This document shows, in pieces, positions 1-5,918 of a stretch of DNA of 9,758 nucleotides (its first letter is position 1; each line of letters begins with the position of its first letter). A program made the position numbers and the translations under genes. The notes under the pieces were generated by a model. It was not told where the DNA came from. It did not search any database and saw only the letters and a list, made by a program, of their open reading frames with translations. The stretch is from an uncultured Anaerolineaceae bacterium (GTDB taxonomy: Bacteria; Chloroflexota; Anaerolineae; Anaerolineales; Anaerolineaceae). The stretch is from the NCBI GenBank assembly GCA_937894825.1, contig CALCQT010000270.1, forward strand, positions 1-9,758. The letters are read 5' to 3'.

Positions 1-2
1 CG

Positions 3-25
3 GTCTGCGGTCAAAGACCACAGAC
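3..25. repeat. Hairpin at the left edge
   Basis: GTCTG (3-7) pairs with CAGAC (21-25) and GGTC (9-12) pairs with GACC (16-19). There is one C/A mismatch between the two stem parts and a 3-nt AAA loop. No T-tract follows on the plus strand, so it is not a standard intrinsic terminator. It could belong to the 3' end of a gene to the left of the window, or be part of a regulatory region together with the repeated TGCACG at 31-36 and 51-56. Its role is unknown. Confidence 0.4.
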
Positions 26-72
26 GATCATGCACGTTCGCGCATCAGGGTGCACGACGGAGCTGTACAGTG

Positions 73-101
73 TTCAGAATAGCAGTATCCAATGTTATAC
101 A
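73..101 (+). promoter_or_regulatory. Possible promoter for the PatB-type lyase operon
   Basis: A TTCAGA -35-like box (73-78) lies 17 nt upstream of TATACA (96-101). The second box is preceded by TG at 93-94, giving an extended -10. The -35 box matches the consensus at 4 of 6 positions. This would start transcription near 108 and leave a leader of about 100 nt before the ATG at 208. A perfect TATAAT also occurs at 157-162, but it has no -35 partner and would begin the RNA inside the ribosome-binding region of the mini-ORF at 179. The site is judged by eye only. Confidence 0.3.
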
Positions 102-178
102 TGATCGCCCGTTTTCGCACATAGAAATTCCAGGCTCCAAAGCGTGGAAAGCGTCTTATAATGGAGAGGAAATCAAGC

Positions 179-211
179 ATGAAAACACTGAACTGGGAGC
201 TGCTACAATGA
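179..211 (+). CDS. Possible 10-aa leader/coupling ORF upstream of the lyase
   Basis: The ATG at 179 opens a 10-codon frame (MKTLNWELLQ) that ends in TGA at 209-211, overlapping the downstream ATG at 208 as ATGA. A purine-rich GGAGAGGA (163-170) lies 8 nt ahead of the start, stronger than many real sites here. The peptide has no runs of one amino acid, as a classical attenuator would, so translational coupling to the lyase is the simplest reading. A chance ORF of this length is common, so confidence is low. Confidence 0.3.
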   Translation: MKTLNWELLQ

Positions 212-1365
212 ATTATGATTTTGACACCGTTATTGATCGCCATGGAACAAACTCAATTAAATGGGGGGTATACCCGGAAGATGTGCTGCCTTTATGGGTC
301 GCGGACACAGATTTTGCAGCCGCACCGCCGATCGTTGAACGGATCAAAAAACGGATAGCGCATCCAATTTATGGCTACACCATGGATTCACCCGAATTGG
401 TCAGCGCTGTCCAGGATCGCATGCGGGAGCGCTATGATTGGGAAATCAACCGGGAGGACATCGTATTGGTCCCCGGAATCGTCTCAGGCTTCAATTTCGC
501 CAGCCGGGCAATCTGCGAGCCCGGCGAAAGCGTCATTTTTCAAACCCCGATTTATCCACCCTTCTTCGCGGCGCCGGCAAACAACCAGCTCCGGACAATC
601 ACGAACCCTTTGGTTTTTGACCGGGAGCAAGAAACCTACCGCATCGACTTTGAGGATTTTGAACAGAAAATCCAAAAAGATACCCGCCTGTTTATTTTGT
701 GCAACCCGCATAACCCGGTCGGGAGAGTCTTCTCACCGGAAGAGCTGACGCAACTTGGCGAAATCTGCTGCCAAAAAGACCTGATCATCTGCTCAGATGA
801 GATTCACAGTGACATCATCTATAACGGTCATAAGCACACCCCGATCGCGGCCCTTTCCCCGGAAATCGCCCGCCGGACCATTACTTTAATTGCGCCTTCA
901 AAAACATTCAACATCGCCGGATTCTCCTGTTCTGTCGCCATCATCCAAAACCCTGATCTGCGGGAACGCTTCACCGCTGCCTGTAAAGGCTTCTGCAGCG
1001 GCGTCTCTTTCATCGCACAGGAAGCCGGCGCGGCAGCCTACACCGAATGCGAGGATTGGCTGACACAGATGAACCGGTACCTGGAGGGAAACCGTGATTT
1101 CCTTCTGGATACAATTGCGCGGGAAATGCCTGCTGTCCATACCAATCCAATCGAGGCCACCTATTTGGCCTGGCTGGACTGTTCGGACGCCGGACTCCCG
1201 GACAAACCACATGCTTTTTTCCTCGAAAATGCAAAAGTAGGGTTAAATGACGGGGCGGCATTTGGAACCGGTTATGAAAAATTCGTCCGTCTGAATTTCG
1301 GCACCCCCAGAAAAATTCTCGCGGAAGCACTGGAGCGGATGTCCCGCGCTCTGAAAAAAGTGTGA
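208..1365 (+). CDS. patB: PatB/MalY-type PLP-dependent C-S lyase (cystathionine beta-lyase-like aminotransferase)
   Basis: This 385-aa cytoplasmic enzyme belongs to the fold-type I aminotransferases, PatB/MalY branch. Members usually cleave the C-S bond of cystathionine, cysteine or related thioethers to give a thiol, pyruvate and ammonia. Visible marks are the opening WVADTDF region, NPHNPVG with Asn166 and Asn169, SDEIHSD with Asp197 (contacts the PLP ring nitrogen), the Schiff-base Lys232 in APSKTFNIAG, and Arg361 in VRLNFGTP (binds the substrate carboxylate). The SKTFN[IL]AG form around the lysine is typical of MalY/PatB. The frame is open back to 70 (GTG), but I start at ATG 208: it has GGGAG at 195-199, the family's N-terminus begins there, and the 46 extra residues look non-coding. 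The length matches the family (about 385-395 aa). It is probably co-transcribed with the DUF218 gene 25 nt downstream. The exact substrate cannot be read from the sequence. Confidence 0.9.
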   Translation: MNYDFDTVIDRHGTNSIKWGVYPEDVLPLWVADTDFAAAPPIVERIKKRIAHPIYGYTMDSPELVSAVQDRMRERYDWEINREDIVLVPGIVSGFNFASRAICEPGESVIFQTPIYPPFFAAPANNQLRTITNPLVFDREQETYRIDFEDFEQKIQKDTRLFILCNPHNPVGRVFSPEELTQLGEICCQKDLIICSDEIHSDIIYNGHKHTPIAALSPEIARRTITLIAPSKTFNIAGFSCSVAIIQNPDLRERFTAACKGFCSGVSFIAQEAGAAAYTECEDWLTQMNRYLEGNRDFLLDTIAREMPAVHTNPIEATYLAWLDCSDAGLPDKPHAFFLENAKVGLNDGAAFGTGYEKFVRLNFGTPRKILAEALERMSRALKKV

Positions 1366-1390
1366 CAGAAACGACCCGAAACGAGGATGG

Positions 1391-2107
1391 ATGAAAACGG
1401 ACGAATTCGAATTGGATCAACTTCCTTTCGAAAAACATGCGTCGGATACCCTATCCGGCTCGAAAAAAAAGACGGGAATCCTGCAGAATATCCTATGGGG
1501 TATTCTCGGATTCCTGCTTTTCTTTATCCTGATCGGAAATTTTCTCATGGTTAACGCCCGGTTGGAAAAAGCGGATGTCATCGCGGTTTTAAACGGGAAC
1601 GACACCATTCGTCTGAAAGCAGCCGCGGATCTTTATCTGCAGGGATATTCGGACAACATTATCCTTTCCAACACCGGGAACAATTTCGGAGATTACAACA
1701 TTCCCTACACCACCCATCAGGTAGCTGTGCTGCAGGAATATGGCGTTCCCGAAGGAGCGCTGCACATCGTGAAATTTGCTTCCAGGAACACCGGACAGGA
1801 AGCTACCGGTATCATTGAGCAAATGTTTGAAATGAGCGCAAAATCGGTCATCGTCGTAACGGACGCCTGGCACACCCGCCGCGTCAAAATCATCTTCAGC
1901 GATTCGTTCGGAAATACCGGATACCGGCTGCAGTTCTATGGGATTCAGAATGACGGATTCGACCCGAATTTTTGGTGGCTCTCCGCGGATGGCTGGCGGA
2001 ATGTGGCCGGCGAATACTTCAGGATCATCGGGTACTTTATCAAGCGCGAAACCAATATTCCGGATTACCCGGTGTTCGATTTCCTGCGACAGCGCACTTC
2101 GGAATAA
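1391..2107 (+). CDS. DUF218 family membrane-anchored protein (YdcF/SanA/ElyC-like)
   Basis: This 238-aa protein has a basic N-terminal stretch (SKKK at 23-27), one hydrophobic anchor at about residues 29-53 and an exported DUF218 domain after it. Family marks are ADVIAVLNGN (61-70), with an asparagine where GGG is usual, an RLKAAADLYLQG helix (74-85), NIILSNTG (89-96), SRNTGQEA (131-138) and VTDAWHTRRV (156-165). The charged and polar residues of these motifs form the presumed active pocket. ElyC and SanA act in envelope or peptidoglycan-precursor homeostasis in enterics, but the reaction is not established for the family. The ATG at 1391 has GAGG at 1383-1386 with a short spacer. It lies 25 nt after the lyase, so one operon is likely. 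A hairpin begins 6 nt after the stop. Confidence 0.8.
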   Translation: MKTDEFELDQLPFEKHASDTLSGSKKKTGILQNILWGILGFLLFFILIGNFLMVNARLEKADVIAVLNGNDTIRLKAAADLYLQGYSDNIILSNTGNNFGDYNIPYTTHQVAVLQEYGVPEGALHIVKFASRNTGQEATGIIEQMFEMSAKSVIVVTDAWHTRRVKIIFSDSFGNTGYRLQFYGIQNDGFDPNFWWLSADGWRNVAGEYFRIIGYFIKRETNIPDYPVFDFLRQRTSE

Positions 2108-2140
2108 AAAAAGGCGCTTTTCCAATCTCTGAAAAGCGCC
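2106..2140 (-). terminator. Intrinsic terminator of the cold-shock gene
   Basis: A perfect 10-bp stem (2113-2122 with 2131-2140) encloses an 8-nt loop. On the minus strand it is followed directly by seven T (plus-strand A at 2106-2112). The T-tract exists only in the minus direction, so it ends the cold-shock transcript 23 nt after its stop codon. The plus-strand DUF218 transcript meets the same stem without a U-tract, so any stop in that direction would be weaker. Confidence 0.9.
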
Positions 2141-2162
2141 CTCCGGTTCAATAAAACAGGAA

Positions 2163-2381
2163 TCAGTCAATCAATTTGACAGCCGCCGCCTGCAGCCCGC
2201 GCGATCCATTCTCAATCGCGAATTCAACTTTCTGGCCTTCGTTCAAGCGCTTATAACCATCCATATCAATGACAGAAAAATGCACAAACACATCCGGATC
2301 ATCTTCACCGCGGCCGATAAAACCATAGCCTTTGGTCGCATTAAACCATTTTACTGTTCCAACATATCGTTCTTCACTCAT
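2163..2381 (-). CDS. csp: Cold-shock protein (CspA family, single CSD)
   Basis: This 72-aa cytoplasmic nucleic-acid-binding protein has one cold-shock domain spanning almost its whole length. It contains the two RNA-binding motifs RNP1 (KGYGFIGR, 17-24) and RNP2 (VFVHFS, 31-36), with the aromatic surface Trp12, Phe21, Phe32 and His34. Such proteins bind single-stranded RNA or DNA and melt RNA structure, either in the cold or as constitutive RNA chaperones. The frame extends upstream to 2489, but I chose ATG 2381: it has GGAG (2390-2393) 8 nt ahead, and [14 protein letters not shown] is the normal N-terminus. It is monocistronic, with its own promoter and terminator. The C-terminus ends QAAAVKLID, close to the usual QAANV form. 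Confidence 0.95.
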   Translation of the reverse strand: MSEERYVGTVKWFNATKGYGFIGRGEDDPDVFVHFSVIDMDGYKRLNEGQKVEFAIENGSRGLQAAAVKLID

Positions 2382-2479
2382 ACTGTATACTCCGATAAAC
2401 TCTGTAAGAATTCTGTGATCAGCGCATCCGTTTTGCCCGCTTTGATGCGTTTCGGACTGTCGGTTGCCTGACCGTATCA

Positions 2480-2508
2480 GTTTTATCACCGCTGGAATTG
2501 TCCGTCAA
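2480..2508 (-). promoter_or_regulatory. Promoter of the cold-shock gene
   Basis: On the minus strand, TTGACG (2503-2508) lies 17 nt upstream of TAAAAC (2480-2485), which is preceded by TGA, giving an extended -10. The predicted start near 2473 gives an untranslated leader of about 90 nt before ATG 2381. A long leader is known for cold-inducible csp genes. The leader can form a 6-bp stem (2423-2428 with 2444-2449). Confidence 0.55.
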
Positions 2509-2532
2509 GGAATCCGTTATTTATCGCAGATA

Positions 2533-2562
2533 TTCGCAATATTTTTCACATTACCTGATAAA
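2533..2562 (+). promoter_or_regulatory. Possible promoter of the ccm operon
   Basis: TTCGCA (2533-2538) and GATAAA (2557-2562) are separated by 18 nt, each matching the consensus at 4 of 6 positions. Transcription would begin near 2569, just ahead of the inverted repeat at 2572-2611. The region is AT-rich between the divergent csp and ccmE genes, so a plus-strand promoter is expected here. The exact site is uncertain. Confidence 0.3.
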
Positions 2563-2571
2563 ATTAGCAGG

Positions 2572-2611
2572 AATCAGCCCACTGAAACGTTCTGATATCC
2601 GGAGGCTGATT
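2572..2611. repeat. 8-bp inverted repeat in the ccmE leader
   Basis: AATCAGCC (2572-2579) and GGCTGATT (2604-2611) are perfectly complementary around a 24-nt loop. The loop contains GGAG, just before the right arm. No T-tract follows in either direction. It sits between the probable promoter and ccmE, so it could be an operator or a leader RNA structure. Function is not evident. Confidence 0.4.
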
Positions 2612-2661
2612 GCCTTCTTTGATTGGGGAAAATTTCAAAATGATGATTGAACAGGAATCGT

Positions 2662-3156
2662 ATGACTGAGGAAAATCCGGTAAGTAAAAAGAAAACAAAT
2701 TGGAAATTGATCATCGGCAGCCTGGCGATCGCCGCCGCGGTCATCTATCTGCTGGTATCCTCCACGCTCAGCAGCATGCAGTACTTTATTACGATTGACG
2801 AACTGCTGGCCAATCCGGAAAACTACCGTGATAAGACGGTTCGGGTCTCGGGCGCCGTCATCGGTGACAGCATCATCGTTGACACGGACAGCAACACGGT
2901 TGTATTCACAATCGCGAACATGTCCGCGGACCATCAGGCGATTGCGGATTCGGGTGGTATGGCCGCGGCGTTAAAAGCGGCGGTAGAAGATCCGGACGCA
3001 AACCGGATCAACGTGATCTATCACGGCGTCAAACCCGACTTACTGAAAGCCGAATCCCAGGCCATTCTGACCGGCAAATTTGGAGAGGATCAGCGCTTTG
3101 AAGCTGACGAGCTTTTGTTAAAATGCCCCACAAAATACGAAACAGCAGGGAAATAA
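2662..3156 (+). CDS. ccmE: Cytochrome c maturation heme chaperone CcmE, CXXXY type
   Basis: CcmE receives heme from CcmABCD and delivers it to CcmF at the outer face of the membrane. This 164-aa protein has a short cytoplasmic basic N-terminus, one anchor (about 16-34) and an exported beta-barrel OB-fold domain: TIDELLANPENY (44-55), VRVSGAV (60-66), then LTGKFGEDQRFEADELLLK (136-154). The heme-attachment position is Cys155 followed by Tyr159 (CPTKY), not the His of classical HxxxY. Desulfovibrio and archaeal CcmE proteins share this CXXXY form, which accompanies loss of CcmG and CcmH. ATG 2662 has AGGA at 2653-2656 with a 5-nt spacer. An in-frame TTG at 2647 would add five residues. The C-terminus is short (164 aa), ending five residues after the Tyr, without the Pro-rich tail of proteobacterial CcmE. 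The stop is 1 nt from ccmF. Confidence 0.93.
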   Translation: MTEENPVSKKKTNWKLIIGSLAIAAAVIYLLVSSTLSSMQYFITIDELLANPENYRDKTVRVSGAVIGDSIIVDTDSNTVVFTIANMSADHQAIADSGGMAAALKAAVEDPDANRINVIYHGVKPDLLKAESQAILTGKFGEDQRFEADELLLKCPTKYETAGK

Positions 3157-3157
3157 G

Positions 3158-5197
3158 ATGATTGTTACACTCGGTTATGCCTCAATGTTGTTTGCTTTTT
3201 TCGCGGCAGTGTATGGGATTCTGGCCATTATTATCGGTCAGGTCAGTCATTCGAAGGTATGGCTTCGCAGCGGTAAACAGGCCTGTCTGGTTCTTTTTCC
3301 GCTGCTCAGCGTTGCCACCGGTGCGCTGCTGACATTGCTGATCCGCAATGATTATCAGGTCGATTATGTCTTCAAAACGGTAAACAACTTTCAGCCGCTT
3401 TACCTGAAAATTTCCGCCCTGTGGGGAAAGCAGTCCGGATCGCTGCTGTTCTGGTCCTGGCTTTTCTCCCTCTTTCTGTTCATTTGGGCGCTCCGCACCG
3501 ATCCGGAGAAGGATCGGCTCTTTCCGACAGCGGCCATCTTTCTGCTGGCCAACCTGGCTTTCACCAGTGTGCTGCATATCTGGATTGACAACCCCTTTGT
3601 CCGCTACTGGCAAACCGGCGATTTCGGAACCGCAATTCTATCCATCTTCCCCGCCGGGACTAAAATTCCGGAAATCCCCAGCGATGGGATGGGCATGAAT
3701 CCGCTGCTGCGTCATTTTGGAATGGTCTACCATCCGCCCGCCTTATACCTGGGCTTCATCGCGGTGTTTTTCAGCGCGGCTTTTGAGATCAGCGGCCTGA
3801 TCCACAGCCCTTCTGACGATTCCTGGATGAAAAAGGCCCGGCCCTGGACCATATTCACCTGGATCTTTTTAGCCGTCGGGCTGATCCTCGGCTCCCGTTG
3901 GGCGTATGATGTACTGGGATGGGGTGGTTACTGGGGCTGGGACCCGGTGGAAGTGGGCGCCTTGATCCCATTTCTGCTGATGACCGCTTACCTCCACGCC
4001 GTCATTGGTCATCACGCCACCGGCCGCTTCCGCCGCTGGGCCAGCGTGCTCAGCCTGCTCACCTATGGCTCCATCGTCTTCGCCGTCTTTGTGACCCGTT
4101 CCGGACTGATCTCGTCGGTGCATGCTTTTTCGGCCAGCCCGGTTTCATCGTTCCTGTCTGTTTATCTGGCAGCCACGCTCTTATTGATTGTGATACTGCT
4201 CCTGACGCGGCGTCAGGCCTTCAAAGAGACGGAGAAGGAAACGGAACTCAGTTTTGCAGAAAAGCTCCAGACCAAAGAAAGCCTGTTCACCGCCGGTATT
4301 CTGTTGCTCTGTATCATTTCTGTTTTCTGTTTGTGGGGAATTCTGCTGCCGACCATTTCAGAATTGATTTCCGGCACACAAATCACCATCGGCGTCGATT
4401 ATTATGAAAAATCGACCGGGCCGCTCTTTGCATTGCTGCTGCTGGTCATGGGGCTCATCCCGTTGACAAACTGGAAAAAACCGCTCAGCCGGAAACAATG
4501 GATCACGTTTGGCATCCTCGCGCTTGTAGCCGCGATCAGTGTGCTGGCGTTCCGCACCATCAACAATCTGCCCGGTATTTTGCTGCCGGTCGTTTTATGG
4601 GTGCTACTGTTCTCTGTGCTGACCGTCCTGTATGCCTGGGGCTCAACCGTCATCGCGAATTCCCGCTCCGGATCAAAGAAAGCCTCCCCAGGCCTGATCC
4701 GCTTTTTTGCCAGTTATCTGGTTCATGCCGGGATCATTTTGATGGCCTTCGGCATTATCGGGATTGAATTTCTGCAAATTGAGGAACCGGTCAAGCTGAT
4801 CCCGAATGAAAGCTTATCCGTAGCCGGATTTGATTTGACGCTGACCGGAAGCGAAGCCGCCTGGACTGATGAAGGCGACACGCTTGCGACGACCGTTGAA
4901 ATCCATCAGAACGGTAAATTACTGGGCACGGTCAGGCCTCACCAGAACTACTACACGACCTATTGCCAACAGACCACCATTCCGGGTGTGCATTCCTCGC
5001 TTTCCGGCGATGTCTACCTGATCATGACCGGATCGCAATCCAGCTCACCGGATGCCGAACGAACCTTCACGGTGTTTTACAACCCATGGGTCACCTGGTT
5101 ATGGATCGGATCGATCGTTCTTTGCCTTGGCGGATTGCTGCTTTTCTTTGGATCGCTGCGGAAGCCAAAAGTCAGCGCGAATGTTGCAGCGAATTGA
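3158..5197 (+). CDS. ccmF: Cytochrome c heme lyase subunit CcmF
   Basis: CcmF is the integral-membrane synthetase that takes heme from holo-CcmE and attaches it to the CXXCH motif of apocytochrome c outside the cytoplasm. The 679-aa protein (E. coli form about 647) has many membrane spans. The WWD domain is at about 248-276 (core WGGYWGWDPVE, 255-265). The expected histidines are all present: His192 in YHPPALYLG and His322 in SSVHAF (outer-face heme ligands), His280 in TAYLHA, and His523 in YLVHAG (the membrane heme b ligands). An extracytoplasmic domain at about 541-640 precedes the last span (about 645-667). ATG 3158 follows the ccmE stop by 1 nt, with AGGG at 3147-3150. CcmF normally works with CcmH, but no ccmH is seen here. 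Its 3' end overlaps the glycosylase gene by 17 nt. Confidence 0.96.
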   Translation: MIVTLGYASMLFAFFAAVYGILAIIIGQVSHSKVWLRSGKQACLVLFPLLSVATGALLTLLIRNDYQVDYVFKTVNNFQPLYLKISALWGKQSGSLLFWSWLFSLFLFIWALRTDPEKDRLFPTAAIFLLANLAFTSVLHIWIDNPFVRYWQTGDFGTAILSIFPAGTKIPEIPSDGMGMNPLLRHFGMVYHPPALYLGFIAVFFSAAFEISGLIHSPSDDSWMKKARPWTIFTWIFLAVGLILGSRWAYDVLGWGGYWGWDPVEVGALIPFLLMTAYLHAVIGHHATGRFRRWASVLSLLTYGSIVFAVFVTRSGLISSVHAFSASPVSSFLSVYLAATLLLIVILLLTRRQAFKETEKETELSFAEKLQTKESLFTAGILLLCIISVFCLWGILLPTISELISGTQITIGVDYYEKSTGPLFALLLLVMGLIPLTNWKKPLSRKQWITFGILALVAAISVLAFRTINNLPGILLPVVLWVLLFSVLTVLYAWGSTVIANSRSGSKKASPGLIRFFASYLVHAGIILMAFGIIGIEFLQIEEPVKLIPNESLSVAGFDLTLTGSEAAWTDEGDTLATTVEIHQNGKLLGTVRPHQNYYTTYCQQTTIPGVHSSLSGDVYLIMTGSQSSSPDAERTFTVFYNPWVTWLWIGSIVLCLGGLLLFFGSLRKPKVSANVAAN

Positions 5198-5711
5198 GCA
5201 CACCATCCCGCCTGTCTTCGACGCCGATTCACGGGTATTGATTCTGGGGACATTCCCGTCACCCAAATCGAGAGAGGCCGGCTTTTATTACGGTCACCCG
5301 CAAAACCGTTTCTGGCCGGCGCTGGCGGCTTTATTCAACGAGGACGTACCGGTAACAGAGGCAGAGAAGGAAGTATTCCTGCGCCGCCGCCATATTGCGC
5401 TCTGGGATGTGGTCGCTTCCTGTGAAATCAACGGGGCGGATGACAGCAGCATCCGCAATCCGCTCCCGAACAAAATCGCGCAGGTGATCGCCCAAACTGC
5501 AATACAGGGCATCTTCACGACCGGGAAAAAAGCGTTTTCGCTTTATCAAAAGCTTTGTTATCCTGAAACGGGATTCCAGGCGAGCTATCTGCCCTCCCCC
5601 AGTCCGGCCAATTGCCGGCTTCCGTTCGAACAGTTGCTGGATGCTTATCGCGCCATTCTCGCGGTCCTTGAAAAAGAACCGCTGTCAGAAGGAGCTGTGA
5701 AACAGGAATAA
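5181..5711 (+). CDS. Hypoxanthine-DNA glycosylase (UDG superfamily family 6, HDG-like)
   Basis: This 176-aa protein is related to uracil-DNA glycosylases, in the family 6 (HDG, DNA-deoxyinosine glycosylase) group. Those enzymes remove hypoxanthine, the deamination product of adenine, at the start of base-excision repair. Marks are VLILGTFPSPKS (19-30), GFYYGHPQNRFW (34-45, with Asn42 at the expected catalytic Asn), ALWDVVASCEINGADDSS (73-90), IRNPLPNKI (91-99), FTTGKKAF (112-119) and LPSPSPANC (137-145), the family's motif 2 loop. ATG 5181 lies inside the last codons of ccmF (17-nt overlap) with only a weak ribosome-binding site, which suggests translational coupling. The open frame upstream of 5181 is ccmF read in another frame. 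A DNA-repair enzyme has no known role in cytochrome c maturation, so the placement is probably incidental. No signal peptide is seen, so it is cytoplasmic. Confidence 0.85.
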   Translation: MLQRIEHTIPPVFDADSRVLILGTFPSPKSREAGFYYGHPQNRFWPALAALFNEDVPVTEAEKEVFLRRRHIALWDVVASCEINGADDSSIRNPLPNKIAQVIAQTAIQGIFTTGKKAFSLYQKLCYPETGFQASYLPSPSPANCRLPFEQLLDAYRAILAVLEKEPLSEGAVKQE

Positions 5712-5813
5712 CTTGCAATCCCAGGCATTTCGCGCAATCGGTATATGCCAGGAAGATTTTTGTATGCGGGGCTATCAAATACTGTGCTTTGCACGGCTGA
5801 AAGGAACCAACCA

Positions 5814-5918
5814 ATGAATGAAACAATTCTTCAAATGCTGATTTGGGTCGGTCTGGCTGTTTTCACCGGCCTGTTTTTGATCTGGCCATTTCTGCGGGAC
5901 ACGGAGAAGAAAAATTGA
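5814..5918 (+). CDS. 34-aa single-span membrane micro-protein (possible CcmD-like subunit)
   Basis: ATG 5814 has AAAGGAA (5800-5806) at good spacing and encodes 34 residues. A short polar N-terminus (MNETILQ) is followed by one hydrophobic span at about 8-26, including IWVGLAVFTGLFLIW, and a charged tail (LRDTEKKN). The positive-inside rule puts the C-terminus in the cytoplasm, the same topology as CcmD. Its TGA (5916-5918) overlaps the TTG start of ccmA by 3 nt, and its last codons hold the ccmA ribosome-binding site. A separate 53-aa protein after ccmC is the better positional CcmD, so this may be a second small subunit stabilising CcmA/CcmB or CcmF. The family cannot be recognised from sequence alone. 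The 102 nt before it, back to the glycosylase stop, contain no gene I can support. Confidence 0.6.
   Translation: MNETILQMLIWVGLAVFTGLFLIWPFLRDTEKKN

Noticed and set aside
157..162. TATAAT as the promoter of the lyase
   Set aside because: No -35 box lies 16-18 nt upstream, and the start would fall inside the ribosome-binding region of the 179 mini-ORF. It is kept only as a remark.
70..207. N-terminal extension of the lyase from GTG 70
   Set aside because: The 46 extra residues do not resemble the family, whose N-terminus begins at ATG 208. That ATG has a good ribosome-binding site, and the extension would overlap the likely promoter.
2382..2489. 36-aa N-terminal extension of the cold-shock protein
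   Set aside because: The canonical CspA start is at 2381 with GGAG at 8 nt, and the extension covers the predicted leader.
3182..3613. Long open frames antisense to ccmF and other ccm genes
   Set aside because: Their composition (many Q, R, H and D with no motif) is that of a shadow of the coding strand. No ribosome-binding site was seen.
5712..5813. Promoter between the glycosylase and the micro-protein
   Set aside because: TTGCAA (5713-5718) and TATATG (5742-5747) are 23 nt apart, too far for a standard promoter. The 5-bp stem GGCAT/ATGCC is too weak to call.
5843..5914. Upstream part of the ccmA frame from TTG 5843
   Set aside because: It overlaps the 34-aa membrane protein, has no ribosome-binding site, and ABC ATPases of this type do not need it.
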